A DNA stretch of 64,000 nt from Tetranychus cinnabarinus (lineage: Eukaryota > Arthropoda > Arachnida > Trombidiformes > Tetranychidae): contig WHVY01000009.1 of NCBI GenBank assembly GCA_022266195.1, positions 434,001-498,000 of the forward strand. Direction: 5' to 3'. The notes under the pieces were generated by a model. The model saw nothing but the letters and a program-made list of their open reading frames with translations, searched no databases and was not told the DNA's origin. Both the position numbers and the translations under genes were made by a program. Shown piece after piece: positions 47,978 through 61,100 of the stretch. Within the stretch, counting starts at the first letter, position 1; every line of letters begins with the position of its first letter.

Positions 47978-50900
47978 CTTGGCTCTCAGTTTCTTGACAC
48001 TCTCACTATTTTAACTTGACCACTTCTCACTCACCAACATTTACACTCTCACTTTTCATCATCATCCTCCTCAGTAGCCATTAAGCCAGGCTACCTGGTT
48101 AGTTGAATGTTACCCGCCCTTTATTTTAAAAAAAAATAAAACTCACTCCATCATCATCATGATCGTCATCGGTCGGCCTTGAAGGACCAAAATTTTTATC
48201 CCGCTTTTGTTCAGTTCAGGCAATGAACACAAAAAGAAAGGCATTTTCTTTTTGCTTTCATTCAGCCTTTCATGGTTGAAACGGGAGGAGTGATTAAGGA
48301 GAAAGAGGCTTTTTAGTTGGCAAGAAAGAGGATCAAGATGAAGATGGAGAAAGGTGAAGGAGAAGGGAAGAAAGAGATTGATGAAAAAGAAAGATAAACA
48401 TGATGGAAATTAGCAGAAAAAAATAAAATTTCCAATCACTTTGAATATTGAAAAGTCAGATGTTGATGATGAGAGAGGAAGAGAAACATTCAAATCATGG
48501 GTGGGATTGGATTCCTGAACATTCCGAATCATCTCATTCTTGCCTTTCAATTTTTAATCTCAATACGTTATACTTAAACTTCCTTTGATTAATTGGGTGT
48601 GGGCTTGATGATTATCATGATTTTTTAACTGATTGTTGATCATAATTTGAATGCAACAATTTTTGCCTTACATTTTTTAGCAAACACTCACACAACAGCA
48701 AACGTTTTTGTGGGTGACGCTGCTTTGATGGTCAATGTTAACTGTACAACATAGAGTTTAGGGTTTAATTGTTCACTAATTGTCAACTTATTACAAGGAT
48801 AAATTGATTTATATTTTTCTCCATTTGCTTAACGGTTGTCTCACAATTAACTAAACATGATATTAACATCATTTTGTTGTCTTAAAACCCACTCAAATTT
48901 AGCGCTCTTGCATTTGCCAATTTTTTTTGCCGTTTTTTATCCAATATCTATTATGTTTTTGGTGTTGTTACAAATTGATTAACATTAATTAGGAGTTTAA
49001 ATTTTTAGTGGTTTACTTTTAGTTTGTTTAATGGTTTAATCGTTTTACCTTAAAGATTGTAAATGGTTAATTAATAACCACAAAATCAATCAGTTAATTG
49101 ATTAATTGGTTAATTTATTGATACTTTATTTGTATCTTATTGATACTTTACTTAATATCTTTAGGATCTGGTCTTGGTTATAACCTTGGTAACCTTTACT
49201 TTACGTTTCACTTCAACTGTAAATCCACATTGAATTGCTTTTTAATCATTTGTGTATTAATTTATCATCATCTTAATCAACTTTTAAGATTCTTCTTCCA
49301 TTCAGTTGATTGTTATGTTAAATATTAAAAGCATTTAAATTTAAAATGCGATCATATAGTTAAATAATGATAAATCTTCTTGACCATCAAACGAGACAGT
49401 AAGATTAAGTAAGTAAAGCAAGTATGGTTAGACCATTGTGTTTGAGTGGTCAACACACCCTAAATTGTTACAATTGACATCTCAATTAATATCTTAACTG
49501 TCAAACAAGTTGATAGTTAATTGTCTTGTAAAGTAACAATTAGATAATATGTTTGTAAAATTGATTGATTCAAGGAAAGTGAGTGAAGCCACAAGCTTGG
49601 CCAGAGTACACAAAACCAACATGTGTTACCAGTTTTACATTGACTTTTCAAATTGAATAAACTCAAAGTGTCTTTGATCAACAGTTGATTTAAATTGATT
49701 TTGGATCAACAATTAAATCAAACAAATGCCATGATGGAATCAAGTTCAACTTTTACAGAATAACATGTCTCTCTATTGAGCTACCCTCTTCATCCAGACC
49801 ATCACCTTGACTCCTTATAAAAATGATATTTCTTTTTGTTGCCGCATTTCAATGTAAGTACATATTTATGCTTAAATCTATTCATATTAACAGAAAATAG
49901 TTTTAAATACTGATTACTTTGGTTTTTATAAAGGTGTGTCCGCCTCTCTAAATTGACCTAAATTGGCTAAATAATAAGAATCGAGAAACAAAATCAAATT
50001 GAGAATCATAATTGTACTGGAAAGATTGGATTGGCTGGTTTGGTGTTACTCTTAACGTTGCTGCTGGTTGCTGTTGCTTGTTTGGTCAACTTTAATCATA
50101 ACTTTGATTCTTGATTGTTGGCGTTATTATACATCAACCAAGTTAGGTCAAAGTGTAAACTGTCAAACTTGGATCAGTTACCGAATCATTGTCCTTGATA
50201 CATATAATGACCCTCGATGACCTTCAATAATGTTGATTTTTATTGAAAAAAGCAAGTGTATTTCATGCAAATACGGCATGTGAATTCACATGATGGTAAT
50301 TTGTTATTAATCAGTCACAATGTGAATCAACTTCTTGATATTATAATCATAATTATATCTTCCTTTGCACGTTTCTATTATAATTTAATATTTGAATTTC
50401 TTTCAAGGATTTTTGTCCATCATCTCAATGAGATTGTTGCTTCATTTGAAGCTTCTTTTGATGTTTCTTGGGTACGATCATCATGACTATTGTAGCTCGA
50501 TTTGAACCAATTTTCGGTTTCTTGGCATATCTTTATAGTTAATATAATCAGAGTAACAATTAACTTTCGAAATTGGATTGTTTTGTTTTACCTTTTTGAT
50601 GAACTTGGGCTTTGGCTTTCTGATCATGGTTAACTTGCTCTTTGTTTTGTTGATCAATTTAATGATAAATTACTTTCTTTTTCATTACGTTTCAAGCTCT
50701 TAATAGTTGTAATAATAATGGGAATAATCATTTTTAATAGTAATATCATGTAACCTCATCAGCTTATTTACTATTGTAATTATTAAGGAAAGAAATAGAT
50801 TTAAACAGATGGATTAACTCGCTCTTGATTTTATCCCATTATAATATTTTCTTTTCACCAACAGTGATCAAGTTAATCTGATTATTTGATGATGTTACTG

Positions 50901-53900
50901 ATGATTTAACCATTCATCGACATTTTATTTGCATACAAAAACATTTTCATAATCTAATTGTTGTTTACAGTTATAAGATAAACTAAATTAAAACAAAGCA
51001 AAGGTTCAGATAACTTATTATTTAATGTACGCAAAGCAGTTCAAACATAGCGCTTGTAAATTAATTTTTTGTTGCATTGTGATTGGCCGTTTGATATGGC
51101 GTGTTAACCTGAGTCAAAGTTTAAGATTAAGATTAGTCTCTTCATTTTCATTGTTTTCCTTATGTTGATTATAATTATTGTGAGTTTTTTGTACGATTAG
51201 CTCAATATTTGCATCTAATGAATCAACTGGGCCAATCTTTGTTTATTAAGTGTATTTGACAATTTTGTTAAATTGTGGACTTATCAATTTTACCAACAGT
51301 TCAAAGCTATCCATCTTTGCATTCAAGCTTGAAGTCATCTGGAGTTATTAATGATGTATCATCTCCTAAAGTGCTAATGACATTGATTGCCATAGATTAC
51401 AGATTACAGATCAAACTGTATTTCTTAAACCTTGAAATGCGTTGAAGGCGACCAAGATGAATTAATTTTGAATATAATCTGATATCTGTTGGCTAGAAGA
51501 CGACTCTAATGATCAACTTGTGTATCTATTAATAAAAGCGTTTCCAGTTTGAAAGGTTTTGGCTGTTTCCCAACTTCAAGTACAGTTAAATTTACCAATA
51601 TTATTCGAGTATTTGGTGTGTTAAACACTTTAACAACCTGTTGATTGTAACATGAAGCTTAACTGGTTGTAATAAATAAGGATTTTGATTAATTGTTGAC
51701 AAGCAGAAAAAAGGAAACAAATTGATTGGTGTAAAAATATAATCCATATTGCGTGTTATAACCCTAATAAGCTGTTGTAAAGATGTTTGGATAAAAGGTT
51801 CAATTACATTACAAGTGCAACACCCAACATGAACAACATTATCGAGATTGTTAGGAGACATCGAACTGATAAAGTTCCGGTAAAACCATATTCATTGAAA
51901 AATGACTTTGGCCTTCTGATGTACAGTATCTTTCATCACATTTACCTTACGGCAAAAGTATTTATTAAGATAGTGATGAGAAGTGTATTTACCTGTTGAT
52001 GGACAATATTATTATAAAGTTGCTTTACATTTCGTGGATGATACAAGAAATGACATGTGAATGATGAACCTAACCAAAGCTGATGGAGTTAAAGATGAAT
52101 ATGAAGTGTTGTATTTAATGATAATGTTTAACTAACTAACACTTTAATATGACTCGATTAACAGTCACGTAATGTTTTACTGTCAAATTAAATGATTACT
52201 TTTAATCATTCCTTTTCTCACCTTCTGTGTATATCAATGAGTGTACATGAACATTATACGCTGTAAAACAAACCTGATATATCATTATCCGTACAATTAT
52301 CATTTTGATTATCATCATTACCATCTTAAACCATTATAATTGGACATCTTCATTTTCGTAAAACAAAACTTAAAGCCTGTGCTCGATCAACTACGAACTA
52401 CGAGCTACTAACCTAACTGGAAACAGATTGTTACCTTGTAATTTGCAGTTCACATTCTTCAACTGAAAATCTCACAATCTAATATAATGAAATTATCATC
52501 TTCAGGGTTAAGTTAATTGAAATGACCAAAAGAAGCACGCAAAAATGTTTCATTTTATGGTGAAAATGGCTAAAATTGATATTCTTGATATTCAAAATTT
52601 GACTGAAAGGATAGAAACTACAAAAGAAGTGAGAAAAATTGAATTAACATAGTAAAGGTTTTATTTTTTCTCAGCTGTATAATGATTAAATTAGGAATGA
52701 TCAAACCTCTAGATAACAATTTAGTAATGATAATAAAAGGTATGAAGGATTTTCAGATTCATTACGATTTCTTCAATTTTTACAAGTAACCGTTATTATT
52801 ATAACAATAATAATCAACTATTGTTGTTGGTATTATTATTTTTATTATCATTATAATTCTGTTTTTGGACAATTTACTCCTCTCCATGTTGAACCATTTC
52901 ATTAAAAATTGTGTTAAATATCAAGGATTTCCAGTCTTCAAAATGAGCGTGTTTAACCTAAAATGAATCTGGTTTCCCCGTCTAATTACCGTCTATGGAC
53001 TATTAAGCTTGATTTAAAGAGATTTAAATTAAACAGAGATTAGTGCCATTCTCACCTGACCAACAGTTTAATTTGCAATTCATTTATCCAAAATCACAGT
53101 AAAGCTAATAATGATGTCCCACCGCCAAGACCATTGTAAATGCATATTATCCAACGACTGTAACCTTGCCCATTAAAGCTTTTAACATCGCTTATATCAT
53201 TTATTTGATTATAATTGTGTTCTCGGTAATAATAAATCTCTCCGGCGTTTAATACCCAACGTAATTATCATGTTAATCACGTCCACTTTTGTCTCAGACA
53301 TGAGCTTGTTAGGAAGAGATAGAGTTGAAAAGGTTGAATGTGTAAGTCGACTTTAGAGTTGCTTCAGATTTCCTTCATTATCCCATCTACTGTTGATATC
53401 ATCCAAAATTGTTACTTTAATCAGGGAAATAGAAAATATTTTGATCAAGTTCAGGGTCTTTTTATTGATTTAGTTTCATTTATAATTGTAAATTGGTTAA
53501 TAGAAAGAAATGTTTTAAGGATAAAATTTACTTACTTTTTGGTTTTCAATTTATAATATTATACCAACAAATATAAAATGGTTAATATCCCTGAGCAAAT
53601 CATGGTCTTTTGCTTTTAAAATTTAACTTGATCTATTAAACAAACAGTTGAGCATAAAAAAAATCTCATCGGAATTTTGATGAATTCAACATTTAATCAG
53701 ATTAAATCTAAGTCATGGACTAATGAAACAAGTTTTAGGTCCAACTAGTGATTTTAGTACAAGCCGTAAAACATGTGTTATGCCATAGGCTTTTTATGCT
53801 TTCTATGCTTTAAATTTTCCTTAAAATGCGCGTCTTTTGTTTTATCAATTTGTTTTTATTTAATAATAAATTAACCAAACCTTTTTTTATTATTGTTTAA

Positions 53901-56334
53901 CGTGTAAATGTGCTTAAATATGTTTAAATATGTTTGGTTAATTAACAAACATCTCAACAAAAGGTTCAATTGCAACAATTGTAATGTCAAATTGACCTTG
54001 TCTATCAACTGTTGATAGCTACAGAAACCTTTTCAAGTAACGTGTTAACAATAGGTGTTGATGATTATGTTAATGCACCTAAATCAAAGTAAATCATTTA
54101 AAAGTGATGATGGCGATGAGAATGATGGTTAAGAAGGTGAAGAAGGCCAATTATTATCAGGTAAGTTATTCCAGTTTAATTAACAAATTGTGTACATTTG
54201 GTTAGAAAGAAAAAGAGAAACATGTTAATTCTCATTGAATTTTGTACTCTTTTACCTTGCAATACCAACATTACCAATTCAAGGAATTCACTTTTTGTTG
54301 TTATTAAATTGACCTTTTGCTTGATTATATTTTGTGTTTACATCTATAATAAAGCAACTTTTGATCAACCCAAATATATTAAAATTAAACAACCATTTAA
54401 CTTCAATTTAATTCAAATCTAATTTCTTGCATATTCAAATGAAGCTACACAAAGGCCTTAACGGTTTTCCTTGTATACAACACACAACCATCTAACCCAA
54501 ATGTTGAATTCATTAAAAGTGTTCAATCCTTTTCTTACATTGACCACGTTCATTCAATTGTTGCCGTTAATAATACAATTTAAGGTTGTAATAATCATTG
54601 AGAAGCACATAAATACAAAACATAGATAAATATCTATTTGGTATTCAACCATGATTTTTGAATGAAACCAGCAAAGGTCTCAGAATACAAAATACCTTCG
54701 CAAGATTGATGGTTTATTAATCTGTATTAATGATCACAATGCGTTGGTAATATATTAATCAAAAGGGGAAAATTGAACTTAATCACAACGGATTTTTGGG
54801 TTACCTCAATATTAACCTTGAAATTGGGTAAATTATTAAAGACGCTTTACCATTTACCTTTTCATACACTAACTGCTATTATTTTCACCATCAGCAGGTT
54901 GGTGTTTATCAAAATCATATGAGAGTGTGAATTGAAGTATCAATGTATATTTAACACGATTGTCTGTGTAAATTGTGGTAATAATGACCATCAGGTTGAT
55001 TGGGTGGATTCAATAGGGATAGACTAGTTTTTACTAGGCGTTGGCTTTGATCATGTTGAAAACTCTGGCAAAACCCTGGTTAACCCAGGATTATTATAAT
55101 TATTATCATTATTATTTAAGAATAGGAATTTGCCTCAAGCTTAATTATCATTACAATCGTAAGTAATGATGAAAGAGAGGCTGGAAAATTACATGTGAAT
55201 TCACGAGTTTAACAGCTTACTGTTCATGTTAATGCTTTAGAATCTGAGATTTCTGGAAAATCTTTTCAAAGCATTATAATTATTTTGAAGCAAGAAAAAA
55301 AAAGTTAACAATCAAAGTTATAATTTTGCACTTGATATTTTATATTATCATTAAAATTCGTGCAAATCTTTCATTATTTTTATGACGTGTAAATCACTTT
55401 GCTGGTGTTTTCATTGTACTGACATTGGCTTTCAGTCTTGATTGATTGGTCAAATGGTCAATTAAATGATTAGCTTGATGTTGTGACTGTTGATTGTTTA
55501 AAAATTAAGTCAATATCGTGAATAAAATGATCTGTTTAACTTGAATCGTTTGGGAGACAAAATTGGGTTTAGGTTGGGACATTGAATGACAATAATATTG
55601 ATAATGGTCAATCAATGGACCAAATTATAATGATTATCATCACGAAATGAGACGCAAAAAGTGCCAAGTTAAGGTGAGACAATGATGTTGTGCAAAAGAG
55701 GAAGATGTAATGAAAGGAAAAGTTGAAAGTGAATTTTTTTGTTTTGTTTTGTCTTCTCTTCCAATATTATGAAAATTTATTGAAACTCGTTTCGTTTTCC
55801 TTTGACTGCCATTTGATCAGATGGATGATGAAAATGATGAGGATGATAGGGAGGATGATAAAGTTGAGGAGGAGAAGAGGTTGGCTTTCCTCTTGACTGA
55901 CCTCGAGCAAAGCCCAATAAAAATAAGAAAAAGTTGTCCATCAACAAAATCCAAATGATCTTGACCTGAAATTTCCTGGTAAAATAAAGTGAAAAAGGTT
56001 GAGTGAGAATAGGATGACGAAAATGATGAAAGAGATGAAGATGAAAAAGATTAAGTGAAAGTGGCAAAGAAAAAGAAGACAAATTTCTCTCTCTTCTCTC
56101 TCTTTCTCCACCTTTTTTCACTTTCATCTTCATCCTCATCATCTTTTTCTTCTGGTTTCTCACTGCTTATTAATCATGTTTGTTATTTAATTGAAACTTT
56201 CTTCTTCTTCTTCTTCTTTGGGAGGTTTTAATTTACCTTACGAAAGTTTATACTTTCTCACTCTCCAAGATATCGGAGGACGGAGTTGACCTTGTAAATA
56301 ACGAGTGGACATGGGCGTAACTCTGTATCGTTAG
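47978..56334. other. Long intergenic region between the cuticle genes
   Basis: About 8.4 kb between the divergently oriented cuticle genes. No frame with family resemblance. The only coding-like spot is a His/Pro-rich minus-strand frame at 55777-56163 (see findings). A CTT repeat lies at about 56197-56219 and purine-rich DNA near 48300-48400. Such gaps may hold regulatory DNA of developmentally controlled cuticle genes, but I see no defined element. Confidence 0.5.
56197..56219. repeat. CTT microsatellite
   Basis: About seven consecutive CTT units, some 120 bp upstream of the TATA box of the second cuticle gene. Confidence 0.7.
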
Positions 56335-56342
56335 TATATAAA
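56335..56342 (+). promoter_or_regulatory. TATA box of the second cuticle gene
   Basis: TATATAAA, followed by GTAGAG. A start about 30 bp on (near 56365, in a GAACTGAGGCCATTC context) leaves a 5' UTR of about 90 bases before the ATG at 56455, the same layout as in the cuticle gene at 47.9 kb. Confidence 0.7.
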
Positions 56343-56454
56343 GTAGAGTTCGTTGTGAACTGAGGCCATTCGGATTAGCGGTTATCCAAGCAGCAATAAC
56401 AAAATCTTTTTACATTTTCCAATCCAAAACAAATCACACAAACCCTAAATCAAC

Positions 56455-57382
56455 ATGAAACAAATGGTATGAAAACTGAAAATTAATATTTCTTTTTATC
56501 TCTTCTATCAGTTAACTTACCAATTATAATTGTTTCTAATTTACTTTTCTGTTCTTTTCAGATCATCTTCGCTGTTCTCTTCAGTGTTGCCTACGCTGGT
56601 GTCATCCATGCTCCAGCATCCTATGTTGCCTCAGCTCCAGTTTTCACCAAAACCATCCACCATCAACCAGCTCTTGCTCCAGTACAAACCGTTGAACGAA
56701 CCGTCCAAGCTGTTCAACACCCATCAGTCACCACTCTTCACCAAGCTCCAACCACCGTCCTCGCTCAGGCCCCAAAAATCTCAGGATACTCATACACGTA
56801 AGTATTGATTTAGTTTAAAGTGAAAGTAAAATAGTGACACAATAGATGGATATACATGACCAAAGGTAAAATAACAAATTTTAATTGTTTATTCCATTCT
56901 ATTTGCACATTTAGCTCTGATGTCCGACACGACGCAACCGTCGCAGCTGCCCCAGTTGTCGCTGCCGCACCAGTTGTTCATGCCGCACCAGTCGTCCATG
57001 CTGCACCAGTTGTTCACGCTGCACCAGTTGTCGCTAAAGTAGCTGCTCCAGCTGCCATCGTCAGGTAAGCCCTTCATAAAGTGACATTTTTTATACAAAC
57101 AAATATTCCAAAGTCAATATTTCTTTATAATTAATTTCCTATTGTTTCCATTGTTAACCGTTTAGTGCACCAACTGTCCATGCTGCCCCAGCTCTTGTTG
57201 CTGAATCACCAGTAGTCAACTCATACTCAATTGAAACTGGACGAACCCACGTTGCTACCCAACAACATTACGGAATCGCTCACGTTCCTGGTGTTGTCAA
57301 TGTCCCAGCTGTTAAGCACATCCACGCTGCTCCAGTTGTCCACGCCGCACCTGTTGTCCATGCTGCCCCAACCTACTGGTAA
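56455..57382 (+). CDS. Secreted AAPVV-repeat cuticle protein
   Basis: Four exons, 56455-56466, 56562-56797, 56915-57064 and 57166-57382, give 204 aa. Exon 1 codes only MKQM; the rest of the signal peptide (IIFAVLFSVAYAG) starts exon 2, the common arrangement of arthropod cuticle genes, in which an intron interrupts the signal peptide. The mature protein is Ala/Val/Pro/His-rich: exon 3 contains tandem units (APVVHAAPVVHAAPVV) and exon 4 ends with more of the same (IHAAPVVHAAPVVHAAPTYW). Between them lie less repetitive blocks (QTVERTVQAVQHPS, SYSIETGRTHVATQQHYG). No R&R chitin-binding domain; it belongs with low-complexity cuticular proteins. Third codon positions are C-rich, unlike the housekeeping genes here. 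Strong TATA box at 56335; AATAAA at 57690. The repeats make exon 3 prone to unequal exchange, so length may vary between individuals. Confidence 0.9.
56936..57042 (+). repeat. Tandem AAPVV-coding repeat
   Basis: About five 21-base units of the form GCACCAGTTGTTCATGCCGC lie in exon 3 of the cuticle gene; each codes for Ala-Pro-Val-Val-(His/Ala)-Ala-Ala. Units differ mostly at third positions. The same unit recurs at the end of exon 4 (about 57320-57370). Confidence 0.8.
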
Positions 57383-58183
57383 ACAGTTGCCACCAAACAT
57401 TATTTTGATTAGGTAAAAAATGATGTATAATGTAGTTATGTATCATTTAAATACTCCAACAAAGCCATAACAAGATCAAACAACCCTTAAATGACTATTG
57501 CGAATAATATCCGCCAAGAGATTATAATAATTTTGATAAAATGGATGGATCAGATTAGTTCTGATTAACCTCAACCTCAACTTCTGCCTCTCATCCTTTC
57601 CTCAACCTTAACCTTCTTTTTTTCTTGTAAATTCATTCCCTGAGAAAAAATCAACAAATTTAGGCTTTATTTTTGCTCAATGCAACAAAAATAAACTGAC
57701 AATCAATTTTATTATGAAAAAAAATGTTTTCACTTTTGTTCACAATTCAATCTATTTTCGTGTAAGAAATTATTCAACTCAGACCGAGATAATTAAGCTA
57801 CAAACAAATGAAAGCCTCTGGTAAATACAAATGAATGAACGTGAGAATTAGATTAATGGGTAAAAGTAACAACAAAGTTTAATAGATTTAGACTGAAACT
57901 AAAACAAAGTTAATAAAATGAATGTAAAAAAAGATTCATTGACTAATGAATACCAATGAAGTCAAAAGGCCTATGAATTGTTAATTAAGTTTAGGATAAT
58001 CATTAGATGCAACGAAAACAATAATAAGCAAATTAATAAGAAACAGTTAATTTAACTTGATTCGGGTGAAGAGGAAGAGTTAAACTGAAAAGTCTAGTTA
58101 GATTATCGTTGCTCTTCCTATTGATGTTGTAACCATGTTCATCTTGTCTTTGATTCTGTTGTCAATTATTACAATTGAATCAA
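57383..58183. other. Convergent 3' ends of the cuticle and TTC39 genes
   Basis: 801 bp with no gene. AATAAA at 57690-57695 (+) fits the cuticle transcript; a reverse-strand AATAAA at 57666-57671 could end the TTC39 transcript, which would make the two 3' UTRs overlap slightly. Confidence 0.5.
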
Positions 58184-61100
58184 TCATGGATAAGAAACAG
58201 GTCGATTAAACATGGATGGATCAATGATTGAGCTTTTACGACGATCATAAGGTGAGCTTAATTTCCTTTTAACCTTAGTTATCTTTTTAACCTGTTCAAA
58301 AACCAGGTTAACTCGGTAGGTAATCATCGATTCTGTCAGGTAACCTCGATAAGATTTACTTTTGGTTAAATATTTTTCGCAATCTTCATAACGTTCAATT
58401 TTCCTGAACAGATTACCAAGTTCAAAGCATGTTTGAGGTAACAAATGTTTCTCTGTTGTTATCTTGGATTCCCTGTAAAAAGATGTAAAAAAAGGAGTTG
58501 AATTAGTAGACAGTTAAGAGACTGATGAGTGTAAAAGGTTTACAAGACTTGAAACATTGATCTTGATCATCTTGGATGATCAATTGAGATGGATTTAAAA
58601 GTGATTCAAAGAAATTATCAAAACTCAAATAATGAAGGCCCACTAAGAAATAATCAATTGTTATTGATGGTAATTTTTCCTTCAAATCTCCGTCTTCTAG
58701 TGAAATTAGAATTTCTAATGTTTCTTTATCATCTTTCACCAGTATAATCATCATGTTCATCATAGTTAAGTGTATATTGTAACCTTGCTTTAGTCTGATC
58801 CCAACAAGAATCGTAAAAAAAACAAAGTTAACTTGATAATGAATTATAATAGATTCAATGATGTTTCTATGTGTTTTACAATGAAAATGTTAATCATCAA
58901 ATAGCAATATAATCGAAGAGTATTTGATCAACAAATTCACTGTTATTCACTTAACTAGACGATCATGTTGATCATCATAATGCTAAAGCTTTTTTTTGTT
59001 TCTGGCTGCCTTTTGGTCTTCAGTTTCGTCTTGATTCGGTTAATGTATCCTTTTACTTGTATCATCATTATTAATACTATTATTATGTTGATTCTGTTGA
59101 TTTACCATTCCAGAACTTGATGATAATAATCAATCGCCTCAAATGAGTTGCCCAAGAGATCAGTGAAATGTGCTTTATAAAATATGAGAGTTGCATATTG
59201 ATCAGGATTAACAATATCTTCACTTGAATTATATTGTGATAGTTTAACCTCTACAATGTCCATGTATTGATTAAGACAAGTGGTCGAGTTTCGTGACATC
59301 CGAAATAGATTCCAAATGTAGCTAATTTCAAATGTTGGCAAGAAAAGTGACTTTTCCAGATCATCATTGAATTTAATACTCCGTTCATAGACAAGTTTTT
59401 CATGGAAAGGTTTTCGTCCTCCAAGAGTCTTCTTTAAACTTGGAATTATCCTTCATGATGATAAATGCATGAGAATAAGAGAAAAAGAATGAAAAAAAAT
59501 GAAGCAAGAATTAGTACAATGTAAATAATTTATCAGATAAAATTGTAGGCCTATGAGCAAGGCAAAGCAAAATCGATTGAAAATTAGGAGAATCGTTGAA
59601 TCTTTTTCCCTTTACACTGAATTTGTATCGATAATTGCCTTGTAAGATGAGCTTATCTGTTTAAATTACTGTCATTTCACAAAAATTATGCGATTTCTCC
59701 TAATTTTCAATCGATTGCGCCTTGCCTTGCTTATGAGACAACCAATCAAGAGGTAAAACAAGTTGAAGCCAAAAAATGAGGTAAATGTTTCAACTCTACT
59801 TTTCCAAGTCAACTGATTAGTGTGGAGTACAATTAATTGTTTCAATAAAATTACAGAAAGATTATTGCTACAAGTAACGATTCTTGTTTAAACAATGTTT
59901 ACAAATTGCATTATAATTTAATCAATTGAATAATGTATTCTGGTTTTAGGTGTGTAAATGCTGCTTAAAAGTGGAGGTTGATCATTGGTTAATCATGAGG
60001 TAAGTTTACATGAAAATTAGGCAAATATCAATAACAGTAAATTTGTTGATACCAGAACCAGAAAGGTTGAACCCATTGTAACCAGATTGTAGCAAAAATA
60101 TTTGAAAAGAACAAAGAAAATGGAGAAAAATATTGAATATTTTGTTTGCATTTCCTTCTATCAACAAGTTAATCAAAAAATGGAAAGTCAATATAAATTG
60201 GAAAGCCTGAAGATGCGAAAACAAAAAGGTAAGTTTAAAAGGTAAGAGCGAGTAAATTTGGATGAAAAAAATAATCTTTTTTTCGAGGTAAATTGTGAAT
60301 GAGAAGAAAATTTGCTAACCTCAAACATGAAGATAATCAGTAAACATGATTACCATCAATGTGAGTTAGAACAAGCTTTAAAGAGATTTTGCCTGTTTCA
60401 AGAATTATTTTAATATTTTGATTGATAGTTGAAACCTTGTTAAATGAATAATAACAAATCAGGCTTATGCTGATTAGTTGGAGTAACATGAAAACACACA
60501 TTAACTTATTAATGACAACATTTTTTTTCACCAAATATTTTTCTTCTTGCTTTTTTGTTTTCAATATTTCCCTTTAAACTTCACACTCTTTCCTTATCTT
60601 GATTCACCAATCTATTAATTATCATCACAGTTCAATTGAAAGTTCAATGTTTAGCTGAGATCGTTTTTGACAAATCAAAGGTAAAATACAGTCAAGTTGA
60701 CAAGTCAATACATTCGAGGATAAGAGCATGTAAACAGACGTCCCAACAGATTCATTGTTGATGGCGATTACCGGACAAAATTTAAATTTGGTAAAAATAT
60801 TTACAATTTTGTCTCATTCCCAAATGTATTGACTTGTCAATAAACGCAAAGGTAATTTCAAATTCATTTACTTTGACTGTATAATCCAGCAGAATTGACA
60901 GGATTGAATCCGGAAGTTTTTTCTCGCAAATTGAATAGTTGTCATGAATATTTACGTCTTCATTATGACAGTTTCTTGATGTTTGATTCAGATTTAAATG
61001 ATAATCCGATTAAACAAGACAAACAAAACAACTCTGTATCAACATCAGGATTTGCAAATGATTTATACACAAATCCAGCGCCTTAATTATCATTAGCTTG

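Noticed and set aside
49811..49860. ATG followed by a hydrophobic decapeptide and a GTAAGT donor, resembling a signal-peptide first exon
   Set aside because: TATAAAA directly touches the ATG, and I found no convincing in-frame partner exon downstream.
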